Assembly: GCA_016207585.1 (NCBI GenBank)
Contig: JACQPI010000055.1
Coordinates: 1-8,149, forward strand
Reading direction: 5' to 3'
DNA length: 8,149 nucleotides
DNA from: Elusimicrobiota bacterium
Lineage (GTDB): Bacteria > Elusimicrobiota > Elusimicrobia > UBA1565 > JACRDR01
A program made the translations under genes and the position numbers. Below, piece after piece: positions 1 to 5,356 of this stretch. How positions within the stretch are numbered: the first letter of the stretch is position 1; each line of letters begins with the position of its first letter. The notes beneath the pieces are model-generated. The model searched no databases, was not told the DNA's origin, and saw only the letters and a list, made by a program, of their open reading frames with translations.

Positions 1-194
1 CCCGTCATCCGCTCGGCTCCGGGGCTGAAGAAGATGACGCGGCCGGCCATGTCGGTCGTGCAGATGGCGTCCGAGGTAGCCTCCACGATCGCCTCGAGGT
101 ACTCCTTCGCCTGGATGTAATGCGTCGAGAGGTACACCAGCGGATGGGGCGTCGCCTTGGGAACCGGCCATTGGGTCTTCGCCGAGATTGCCAT
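1..194 (-). CDS. PAS-domain sensory protein, N-terminal part (cut by window edge)
   Basis: The minus strand reads from an ATG at 194 down to base 1 without a stop, giving 64 residues before the window ends. After about 30 residues with no clear signal peptide or membrane segment, residues ~31-64 match the opening of a PAS sensory domain: YLEAIVEATSDAICTTD, then GRVIFFSPGAERMTG, with the typical 'D-x-x-G-x-[IV]-x-x-x-[ND/S]-x-[AG]-x-x-x-[ML]-[TF]-G' spacing. PAS domains sense small ligands, redox state or cofactors, and at an N-terminus they usually precede a histidine kinase, a diguanylate cyclase or a sigma54 activator. The output domain lies outside the window, so the class is unknown. The gene diverges from gpmA. 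The reading frame stays open upstream, but this ATG sits just before the first conserved segment and has a -10-like hexamer 10 bp upstream. Confidence 0.75.
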   Translation of the reverse strand, partial: MAISAKTQWPVPKATPHPLVYLSTHYIQAKEYLEAIVEATSDAICTTDMAGRVIFFSPGAERMT

Positions 195-204
195 ACCTGT
201 TACT

Positions 205-210
205 AGTATA
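205..210 (-). promoter_or_regulatory. -10-like hexamer for the PAS gene
   Basis: The minus strand reads TATACT here (5 of 6 match to TATAAT), only 10 nt before the ATG at 194. No convincing -35 lies 16-18 bp upstream; the best nearby hexamer (TTGGAC, 217-222) is only 6 bp away. If used, transcription would begin almost at the start codon, giving a leaderless or near-leaderless mRNA. The only purine run before the ATG (AGG) is too close to act as a Shine-Dalgarno. Confidence 0.4.
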
Positions 211-296
211 CACGGCGTCCAAGGTCGGGCCAGGGATAAAAGACCTATGCGCCTGCTGGGCCCAAAGACCCTGGGTTCGCGTGGAGCGCAAATTTG

Positions 297-302
297 TAGA
301 AT
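297..302 (+). promoter_or_regulatory. -10-like hexamer for gpmA
   Basis: TAGAAT (5 of 6 match to TATAAT) ends 9 nt before the gpmA ATG. No good -35 is visible, and no Shine-Dalgarno lies in the 20 nt before the start codon; the nearest GGAG is about 25 nt away. The arrangement mirrors that of the divergent PAS gene and would also give a leaderless transcript. Confidence 0.4.
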
Positions 303-311
303 GTTCGCGCA

Positions 312-917
312 ATGAGCAAGCTGGTTCTCGTGCGCCACGGCCAGTCGCAGTGGAACCTGGAAAACCGCTTCAGCGGCTGGGTGGACGTTCCGATCACCGA
401 GGAGGGGCGGCGCGAGGCGCATCGCGCCGCGCAGTCCCTGGCAGGGATGCGCTTCGATGTCGCCTTCACGTCGGCGCTCGCGCGCGCCCAGCAGACTCTA
501 GACATCATCCTAGCGGACCTCAAACAAGAAGGCATCCCCATCCATCGGGATGCCGCCATCAACGAGCGCCACTACGGAGCCCTGCAGGGACTCAATAAGG
601 CCGAAACCGCCGAACGCTTCGGCGCCGCCCAGGTGCACATCTGGCGCCGCTCCTACGACGTGGCGCCGCCCGAAGGAGAAAGCCTCAAGGACACCGCCGC
701 CCGCGCCCTCCCCTTCTTCAGAACCAAAATTTTACCGGAGGTCGCCGCAGGCAGGAAGGTGCTGGTCGTCGCCCACGGCAACAGCCTGCGCGCGATCGTT
801 ATGGAGCTCGACGGCCTCTCGAAAGAGCAGGTCATGGAACTCAACATCGCCACTTGCCGCCCCATCGTGTACGACCTGGATGCGGCCGGCCGACCCCTCC
901 GGAAAACCGTTGTTTGA
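312..917 (+). CDS. gpmA: 2,3-bisphosphoglycerate-dependent phosphoglycerate mutase, short form
   Basis: The product is a cytoplasmic glycolytic/gluconeogenic enzyme that interconverts 3-phosphoglycerate and 2-phosphoglycerate through a phosphohistidine. The 201-residue protein opens with LVLVRHGQSQWN, the RHG signature with the phospho-accepting His at residue 9. It also has NRFSGWVDVPIT (residues ~18-29), Arg59 in the TSALARAQQT segment, the NERHYGALQGLNKAETAE block with catalytic Glu85, and VVAHGNSLRA with the second His at 155. These match the GpmA family rather than cobalamin phosphatases. The protein is about 50 residues shorter than E. coli GpmA: the insertion after the WRR/PPE segment and the C-terminal tail are missing, as known for shorter alphaproteobacterial-type GpmA. 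The ATG is chosen because the conserved block begins at residue 4. The gene precedes pal but is functionally unrelated to it, and its stop codon lies inside the pal promoter. Confidence 0.93.
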   Translation: MSKLVLVRHGQSQWNLENRFSGWVDVPITEEGRREAHRAAQSLAGMRFDVAFTSALARAQQTLDIILADLKQEGIPIHRDAAINERHYGALQGLNKAETAERFGAAQVHIWRRSYDVAPPEGESLKDTAARALPFFRTKILPEVAAGRKVLVVAHGNSLRAIVMELDGLSKEQVMELNIATCRPIVYDLDAAGRPLRKTVV

Positions 918-943
918 CACATCTTCGTCGAAAGCAGTACTAT
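914..943 (+). promoter_or_regulatory. sigma70-like promoter for pal-cpoB-tolB
   Basis: A consensus -35 TTGACA occupies 914-919 and a -10-like TACTAT occupies 938-943, with an 18-bp spacer. TATAAC at 941-946 is an alternative -10, but with a 21-bp spacer. The -35 overlaps the gpmA stop codon (TGA, 915-917), so the promoter starts exactly where gpmA ends. The predicted start near 950 leaves a short leader that includes the strong ribosome binding site. Confidence 0.65.
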
Positions 944-954
944 AACCTTGTCGC

Positions 955-961
955 AAGGAGG
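955..961 (+). promoter_or_regulatory. strong ribosome binding site of pal
   Basis: AAGGAGG, a near-perfect anti-16S match, lies 8 nt before the pal ATG at 970. It is the best Shine-Dalgarno in the window and fits the high abundance expected of Pal lipoprotein. Confidence 0.85.
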
Positions 962-969
962 CACGTACA

Positions 970-1545
970 ATGACCCCAATAAAACGACCGTCCTGGATCG
1001 TCTCTTTGTGTTGCGCCGCGCTGGCCCTTGCCGTCGCCTGCGCCCCTAAGAAGACGGTTCGAAAATCCGGCGACGAGACCGACACGGCCGCCCGCGCCGA
1101 CGAGAAGGATCTCTCCGTGGAATCCGGCGAGGTCAATATCCGGGGCTCCGAGTTCCAAAAAGTCCCCGAGTTGCAGCCGATCCATTTCGCCTACGACGCC
1201 TACAGCCTGACGGAAGAGTCCCGCAAGCAGCTCAGGCAGAATGTGGAATATCTCAAGGGCAACCAGGATCTGGAAATCCTGGTGGCCGGCCACTGCGACG
1301 AGCGCGGCACCATCGCCTACAATCTGGCCCTCGGGCAGCGGCGCGCCAAGGCGGTCCGCGAGTATTACATTCGCCTCGGCATCCGCGGCAAGTCGATCGC
1401 CACCTTGTCTTACGGGAAAGAGAAGCCCCTATGCGCGGAGCACACCGAGGACTGCTGGACGACGAACCGCAGAGCGGAAACGACGGTCCGCGCGCGGACC
1501 GTCTCCAACCACCATCGTCCCGAGGACGCGGAAACTCCGCAATAA
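970..1545 (+). CDS. pal: Peptidoglycan-associated outer-membrane lipoprotein Pal
   Basis: Pal is anchored in the outer membrane by its lipidated N-terminus, binds peptidoglycan through an OmpA-like domain, and interacts with TolB to hold the envelope together during constriction. The 191-residue product has a basic start, a hydrophobic stretch, and a lipobox-like AVAC with the acceptor cysteine at residue 24. Ala25 at +2 is consistent with sorting to the outer membrane. A charged linker (~25-65) leads to the OmpA-like domain (~68-175): IHFAYDAYSL, GHCDERGT (Asp110 in the expected diaminopimelate-binding position), YNLALGQRRAKAV, SYGKEKP and the NRRAE end motif. Cys155 and Cys162 flank the loop before NRRAE and could form a disulfide. 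A 15-residue polar tail extends past the usual end. Its stop overlaps the cpoB start by one base. The start is fixed by the strong ribosome binding site. Confidence 0.95.
   Translation: MTPIKRPSWIVSLCCAALALAVACAPKKTVRKSGDETDTAARADEKDLSVESGEVNIRGSEFQKVPELQPIHFAYDAYSLTEESRKQLRQNVEYLKGNQDLEILVAGHCDERGTIAYNLALGQRRAKAVREYYIRLGIRGKSIATLSYGKEKPLCAEHTEDCWTTNRRAETTVRARTVSNHHRPEDAETPQ
1528..1540 (+). other. small hairpin just before the cpoB start codon
   Basis: GCGGA (1528-1532) and TCCGC (1536-1540) are perfect complements around a 3-nt loop, ending 4 nt before the cpoB ATG. The GGA in the left arm is the only nearby Shine-Dalgarno-like sequence. The hairpin could therefore hide the initiation site until ribosomes finishing pal open it, which would enforce translational coupling. 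This is inference from a short stem in GC-rich DNA. Confidence 0.35.
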
Positions 1546-2369
1546 TGCGCCGCTTCGGCCGCTGGCCGCAAGGAGTGGCCCTGGCGGCGGCTTGCTTGCT
1601 TTCCGGCTGCATCGCGACGCAGCGAGACGTCCTCGAGCTGGAACAGCAGTCCGATGAGATCAAGTTTCAGGTCTCCGAGCTAAAAAAATCGGTCGCCTCC
1701 CTGCAGGCGAACCAGGCGGATCTTGCGATCAAGATCGACCAGGTGCACTCCGATCTTTCCGTATTCACCGAAACGCTCAAGGATTCCCAAAACAGCATGG
1801 GGCAGCTCTCCTCGAAGATCGACGATCTCCAAGCGGTTCTCGAGCGGAAGATGAGCGGCCTTGGAGAAACGATCGGGAAACGCCAGTCCCAACTGGAGGA
1901 GCGTATCCAGGAAACCGAGGCCAAGGCAATCCAAGCCCAAAAAGAAGCGGAGAGACTGGCAACCGCCCGGTTGACCCCAAGCCAGCTGTTCCGCTCCGCC
2001 CAGACTCACCTCAATAAAAAACAGCACGCCCTCGCCGTCCAAGGATTCGAGACCTATCTGAAGAAATACCCGAAGGCGGAGGCGGCGGACCAGGCGCTTT
2101 ATTTCCTTGGAGAAGCGCACTCGGCCCAGAAGGCGTGGGAAAAAGCCGCCCGGCAGTACGCCCTGGTCCTCGACAAGCATCCGAAGAGCAAGCTAACGCC
2201 GGCCGCGCGCTTGAAATATGCGACCTGCCTCATCCATATGAATACCGAGCTCGGCGAGGCGAAACGTTATCTGCAATCGATTTCCGAAGATTTTCCCAAG
2301 AGCCCTGAATCGGCCGCAGCCGTCAAGCTTCTCCAGAAAATCCCCCCAGCCAAATCCCGGCAGGAATGA
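1545..2369 (+). CDS. cpoB: Tol-Pal accessory protein CpoB/YbgF, predicted lipoprotein
   Basis: CpoB in E. coli is a periplasmic protein that interacts with TolA and coordinates outer-membrane constriction with peptidoglycan synthesis by PBP1B. This 274-residue product has the family layout: a signal sequence, an N-terminal coiled coil (~30-140, many heptads rich in Leu, Lys, Gln and Glu) and a C-terminal TPR region (~143-270) with repeats such as AVQGFETYLKKYPKAE, ALYFLGEAHSAQKAWEKA and AKRYLQSISEDFPKSPE. Unlike E. coli CpoB, it has a perfect lipobox, LSGC, with Cys22, so it is probably membrane anchored. The frame is open upstream, but the ATG at 1545 is chosen because it begins a proper signal peptide and overlaps the pal stop as TAATG. 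TPR lipoprotein BamD is an alternative, but BamD lacks the long coiled coil and is not linked to pal. It overlaps tolB by ATGA. Confidence 0.88.
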   Translation: MRRFGRWPQGVALAAACLLSGCIATQRDVLELEQQSDEIKFQVSELKKSVASLQANQADLAIKIDQVHSDLSVFTETLKDSQNSMGQLSSKIDDLQAVLERKMSGLGETIGKRQSQLEERIQETEAKAIQAQKEAERLATARLTPSQLFRSAQTHLNKKQHALAVQGFETYLKKYPKAEAADQALYFLGEAHSAQKAWEKAARQYALVLDKHPKSKLTPAARLKYATCLIHMNTELGEAKRYLQSISEDFPKSPESAAAVKLLQKIPPAKSRQE

Positions 2370-3703
2370 GACTCCTCCCGCTGTTCCCATCCCGCCGACG
2401 GCCGAAATCGGCCGCCTTCGCCGCGGTTGTCGCCGCGCTCGGCGCGGGGCTTTGCGCCGTCGCATGGGCCCAAACCGAGGTCTATATCGGGGTCGAGGGA
2501 GCCCGCAGCAACAGCCCGCGGTGGGTGATCGGGTTGCCGCCGTTCCAGGCGGAACATAAAAGCCAGCCGGAGGAAACGCGTCTCGCCTATGAAATCCGCG
2601 AGGTCGTCCGGTACGATCTAAGCTTCTCCGGCTACTTTAAGCCGGTCGCGGCGCCCTCGGGCGCCGCCGCGGCCGATCCCCGGAAGGCGGCGCAGGACTG
2701 GAAACGGACAGGGGCCGGATTCATTCTCAACGCCGATGTCTCGAACGCCTCGGCCAAAACGACGATCACGATTTCCCTGCTGGACCTCGCATCGGAAGAG
2801 GCCGTTCTGGAGCGTTATTACCGCCAGGACACGCGCTCCTGGCGCTCGGCAGCCCACCAGTTGGCGGACGACGTGACCAAGCAGCTGACCGGGAAGCCGG
2901 GGATCGCGCATACGAAGATAGCCTTCATCAACGACAAAACGGGCAGCAAAGAACTCTACGCCATGGATTACGACGGCGAGGGACTGCGCCAGCTCACGAA
3001 CGATCGCTCCATCGCGCTGCTTCCCCGATGGAGCCCGGATCGCAAAAAAATCCTTTATACGAGCTATAAGGCCGGAAATCCCGATCTCTTCGAGATCAAT
3101 TTTGAACGCGGCACGACGCGGGTCTTCTCGAACCGCCAGGGATTGAATCTTGCCGGCGGTTTTTCGCCCGACGGGGCGCAGGCGGTCCTCACCCTCTCGA
3201 TGCAGAAGAACCCGAACATCTATCTGGCGAGCCTCGCCGGCTCATCGGTCAAGCCGCTGACGCAGCATTTCGGAGTGGACGCCTCACCGACCTTTTCACC
3301 GGACGGCGGGCAGGTCGCCTTCGTGTCGGACCGCAGCGGCAACCCGCAGGTCCATATCCTCGATCTCGGCACGGGCCGAACCCGCCGCCTCACGCACCTC
3401 AATTGGTGCGATACCCCGGCCTGGTCCCCGACCGGGGAATGGATCGTGTTTTCCGGCCGGGCCAATTCGAAGGACCGGATGGACCTTTTTCTCGTCGACG
3501 TCACGGGCAACCAGGTCCGGCAGCTCACCCACGGCGAGGGCTCGAACGAGGATCCGGCATGGTCCGCGGATGGACGTTTTCTGCTCTTCACGTCGACGCG
3601 TCCTGGGCGAAGGCAGCTATTTGTGATGGCGGCCGATGGCTCGGCGCCCCGGCCGATCGCGGACATCCCCGGGAATTCCTTCACCCCGGCCTGGTCGCTC
3701 TGA
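2366..3703 (+). CDS. tolB: Tol-Pal system periplasmic protein TolB
   Basis: TolB is a soluble periplasmic protein that binds Pal and is released from it by energised TolA during cell constriction. The 445-residue product starts with a long basic n-region and a hydrophobic core ending AVAWA|Q, a probable signal peptidase I site after residue 35. An alpha/beta domain (~36-180) follows, then a beta-propeller (~186-445) of repeated PD40/WD40-like blades. Their cores read PRWSPDRKKILYTS, GGFSPDGAQAVLT, PTFSPDGGQVAFVSDRSG, PAWSPTGEWIVFSG and PAWSADGRFLLFTSTRPG, and a final FTPAWSL probably closes the ring. Length and layout are normal for TolB. It starts within the cpoB stop (ATGA), so translation is probably coupled. 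It is last in the pal operon and meets tdk tail to tail across 46 bp, in which no intrinsic terminator is visible. Confidence 0.95.
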   Translation: MRLLPLFPSRRRPKSAAFAAVVAALGAGLCAVAWAQTEVYIGVEGARSNSPRWVIGLPPFQAEHKSQPEETRLAYEIREVVRYDLSFSGYFKPVAAPSGAAAADPRKAAQDWKRTGAGFILNADVSNASAKTTITISLLDLASEEAVLERYYRQDTRSWRSAAHQLADDVTKQLTGKPGIAHTKIAFINDKTGSKELYAMDYDGEGLRQLTNDRSIALLPRWSPDRKKILYTSYKAGNPDLFEINFERGTTRVFSNRQGLNLAGGFSPDGAQAVLTLSMQKNPNIYLASLAGSSVKPLTQHFGVDASPTFSPDGGQVAFVSDRSGNPQVHILDLGTGRTRRLTHLNWCDTPAWSPTGEWIVFSGRANSKDRMDLFLVDVTGNQVRQLTHGEGSNEDPAWSADGRFLLFTSTRPGRRQLFVMAADGSAPRPIADIPGNSFTPAWSL

Positions 3704-3749
3704 TATCGCACCCGCCCGACTTCTCGATCCCATTGAACCGGCCGGCCCG

Positions 3750-4349
3750 TCAGCGGGCGAAACAACGCCGGCAGCGGGCCTCGTACGTGTCGCCCGCTCC
3801 CACCACGATGCGCCGCTTGGTCTCGGCCCGGCGCTGGCTTTTGTTGGCGGGAGCGCCGCACACGACGCAGATCGCGAGGTTTTTGGTGACGAACTCGGCC
3901 AGAGCCATCAGCTTGGCGGTCACCTCGAAAGGGACCCCGCGGTAGTCCTGGTCCAGCCCCGCCGCGATCACGCGCCGGCCCTGGTTCGCCAATTCCTCGC
4001 AGACGGCAACGAGCTCATGCCCGAAAAAATGGATCTCGTCGACCCCGACCACCTGGGTATCCGCAACGACCCAGTCGAGGATCTGCTTCGCCGACTTGAC
4101 GGGCCTCGACGGGATGCGCGTCCGGTCGTGAGAAATGATGTGGTTGCGGCCGTAGCGGACGTCCAGCGCCGAGTTGAAGACTTGGACCTTCTGGCGCGCG
4201 ATGGTGGCCAGTCTCAATCGGCGGATGAGCTCTTGGGTTTTTCCGGAAAACATGCTGCCACAGACCACCTCGATCCAGCCGCCGGTCGAACCCACCCGCG
4301 CCGGAGCGCCGCTGCCGGGACCGCCGAATCCCCCGGGCGAGCGGATCAC
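3750..4349 (-). CDS. tdk: Thymidine kinase, type II (TK1-like)
   Basis: Thymidine kinase is a cytoplasmic salvage enzyme that phosphorylates thymidine to dTMP with ATP, feeding dTTP pools. From the chosen start the protein has 199 residues. It shows the P-loop GSMFSGKT (31-38), the VGVDEIHFF segment with the expected catalytic Glu at 105, the thymidine-binding stretch around FEVTAKLM (141-148), and two CxxC pairs (C161/C164 and C193/C196) forming the structural zinc site of TK1-like enzymes. The GTG at 4349 is preferred because it overlaps the rfbB stop as GTGA and has GGGAGG 5 nt upstream. The downstream GTG at codon 19 would remove a Gly/Pro-rich leader of unclear function and lacks such a site. 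It is the last gene of the sugar-nucleotide operon. Confidence 0.93.
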   Translation of the reverse strand: MIRSPGGFGGPGSGAPARVGSTGGWIEVVCGSMFSGKTQELIRRLRLATIARQKVQVFNSALDVRYGRNHIISHDRTRIPSRPVKSAKQILDWVVADTQVVGVDEIHFFGHELVAVCEELANQGRRVIAAGLDQDYRGVPFEVTAKLMALAEFVTKNLAICVVCGAPANKSQRRAETKRRIVVGAGDTYEARCRRCFAR

Positions 4350-5350
4350 GTCCGCCTCCCGTACTGCCTGCGGTAATACGACCTGAAATCCAGCCGGCGC
4401 TTGAGCGGGCGCCACCAGAGGTCGTGGGTCCGGTACCAGCCGATCGTCTCGGCAAGGGCGCGCCTGAAGTCCGTTTCGGGACGCCACCCCAGATGCTTGA
4501 GCTTGGAGCAGTTCAACGCGTAGCGTCGGTCGTGGCCGGGACGGTCGGGAACCCGGCGGATCAAGGAACGCGGCTTGCCCATGATGCGCAGGACGCGCTC
4601 CACCAGTTCCCGATTCGTCGAGGAATAGGTTCCGCCGATGTTGTATGTTTCCCCCGTCGCGCCTTTTCTCAAAACCAGGTCGATCGCACGGACATGATCC
4701 AAGACATAAAGCCAATCCCGGACGTTCGCGCCGTCGCCGTACAAAGGGAACGGGATATCGTCCAAGAGATTGGTGATCAAGAGCGGGATCGCCTTCTCCG
4801 GATGCTGGTACGGGCCAAAATTATTCGAGGCCCGCGTGACGACGGCCGGCAATTTATGGGTAACGACATAGGACCGTACGAGGAGATCGGCGGCCGCCTT
4901 GGAGGCGGCATAGGGACTGTTGGGCGCCAACGCATCCGCTTCCAGGGAATGCCCCCGCAAGACGCTGCCGTACACCTCGTCGGTGCCCACATGGACGAAG
5001 CGCCCGACCCCCTGGCGCAGGGCGGAGTCCAAGAGCACCTGGGTCCCGATGACATTGGTCCGCAAGAACGCCGAGGCATCCTGAATCGACCGGTCCACGT
5101 GGCTCTCGGCGGCGAAATGCACCACCGCCTCCGCGTGACGCATGCAAAGTTCGACGACGCGCGGCTCGGCGATATCCCCGCGAACCCAGCGGTATCTCCA
5201 ATCCCCGGAAAGGTCCTTGAGGTTCGCCGGGTTGCCGGCGTACGTGCGCTTGTCCAAATTGAGAATACGGCCGGAGGGATACCGCCGAAGAAAATAACGG
5301 ATGAAGTTGGAGCCGATAAACCCAAGCCCGCCCGTCACTAAAAGTCGCAT
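4346..5350 (-). CDS. rfbB: dTDP-glucose 4,6-dehydratase
   Basis: RfbB (RmlB) is an NAD-dependent SDR enzyme that converts dTDP-glucose to dTDP-4-keto-6-deoxyglucose, the branch point for rhamnose and many deoxysugars. The 334-residue product has the Rossmann motif TGGLGFIG (6-13) and Asp33 in the NAD-ribose position. LNLDKRTYAGN, HFAAESHVDRSI, the catalytic triplet Thr123-Asp124-Glu125 in VGTDEVYG, and the Tyr147-x3-Lys151 pair in SPYAASK are also present. The TDE triplet and the AESHVDRS block separate dehydratases from plain epimerases. NNFGPYQHPEKAIPL and DGANVRDWLYVLDH in the C-terminal half also fit. The start lies 6 nt after the epimerase stop with only a weak GAGA ribosome binding site, suggesting coupled translation. 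RfbC and RfbD, which would finish dTDP-rhamnose, are not in the window. Confidence 0.94.
   Translation of the reverse strand: MRLLVTGGLGFIGSNFIRYFLRRYPSGRILNLDKRTYAGNPANLKDLSGDWRYRWVRGDIAEPRVVELCMRHAEAVVHFAAESHVDRSIQDASAFLRTNVIGTQVLLDSALRQGVGRFVHVGTDEVYGSVLRGHSLEADALAPNSPYAASKAAADLLVRSYVVTHKLPAVVTRASNNFGPYQHPEKAIPLLITNLLDDIPFPLYGDGANVRDWLYVLDHVRAIDLVLRKGATGETYNIGGTYSSTNRELVERVLRIMGKPRSLIRRVPDRPGHDRRYALNCSKLKHLGWRPETDFRRALAETIGWYRTHDLWWRPLKRRLDFRSYYRRQYGRRT
4355..4360 (-). promoter_or_regulatory. ribosome binding site deciding the tdk GTG start
   Basis: The minus strand reads GGGAGG, ending 5 nt before the GTG at 4349 and lying inside the last codons of rfbB. It supports the overlapping GTG start rather than the GTG 18 codons further in. 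Confidence 0.7.
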
Positions 5351-5356
5351 CGAATC

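Noticed and set aside
1431..1544. Upstream ATG start for cpoB within pal
   Set aside because: It would add 38 residues without signal-peptide character and bury the clear lipoprotein signal that begins at 1545.
3704..3749. Expected bidirectional terminator between convergent tolB and tdk
   Set aside because: Only a short CCGGCCGG palindrome and a weak distant CGCCCG/CGGGCG pairing are present, with no T tract on either strand.
3636..4376. Open plus-strand frame running from the tolB end across tdk
   Set aside because: It overlaps tolB in another frame and is antisense to tdk, whose P-loop and zinc cysteines are unambiguous.
4350..4715. N-terminal extension of Tdk in the open frame upstream of 4349
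   Set aside because: The extension would lie wholly in the rfbB coding region in another frame, whereas the GTG at 4349 has a ribosome binding site and the usual overlap geometry.
4424..5341. Long open frame on the plus strand opposite rfbB (about 305 codons)
   Set aside because: It mirrors a confidently identified dehydratase, has no recognisable motif, and is the kind of antisense frame that GC-rich codon bias produces.
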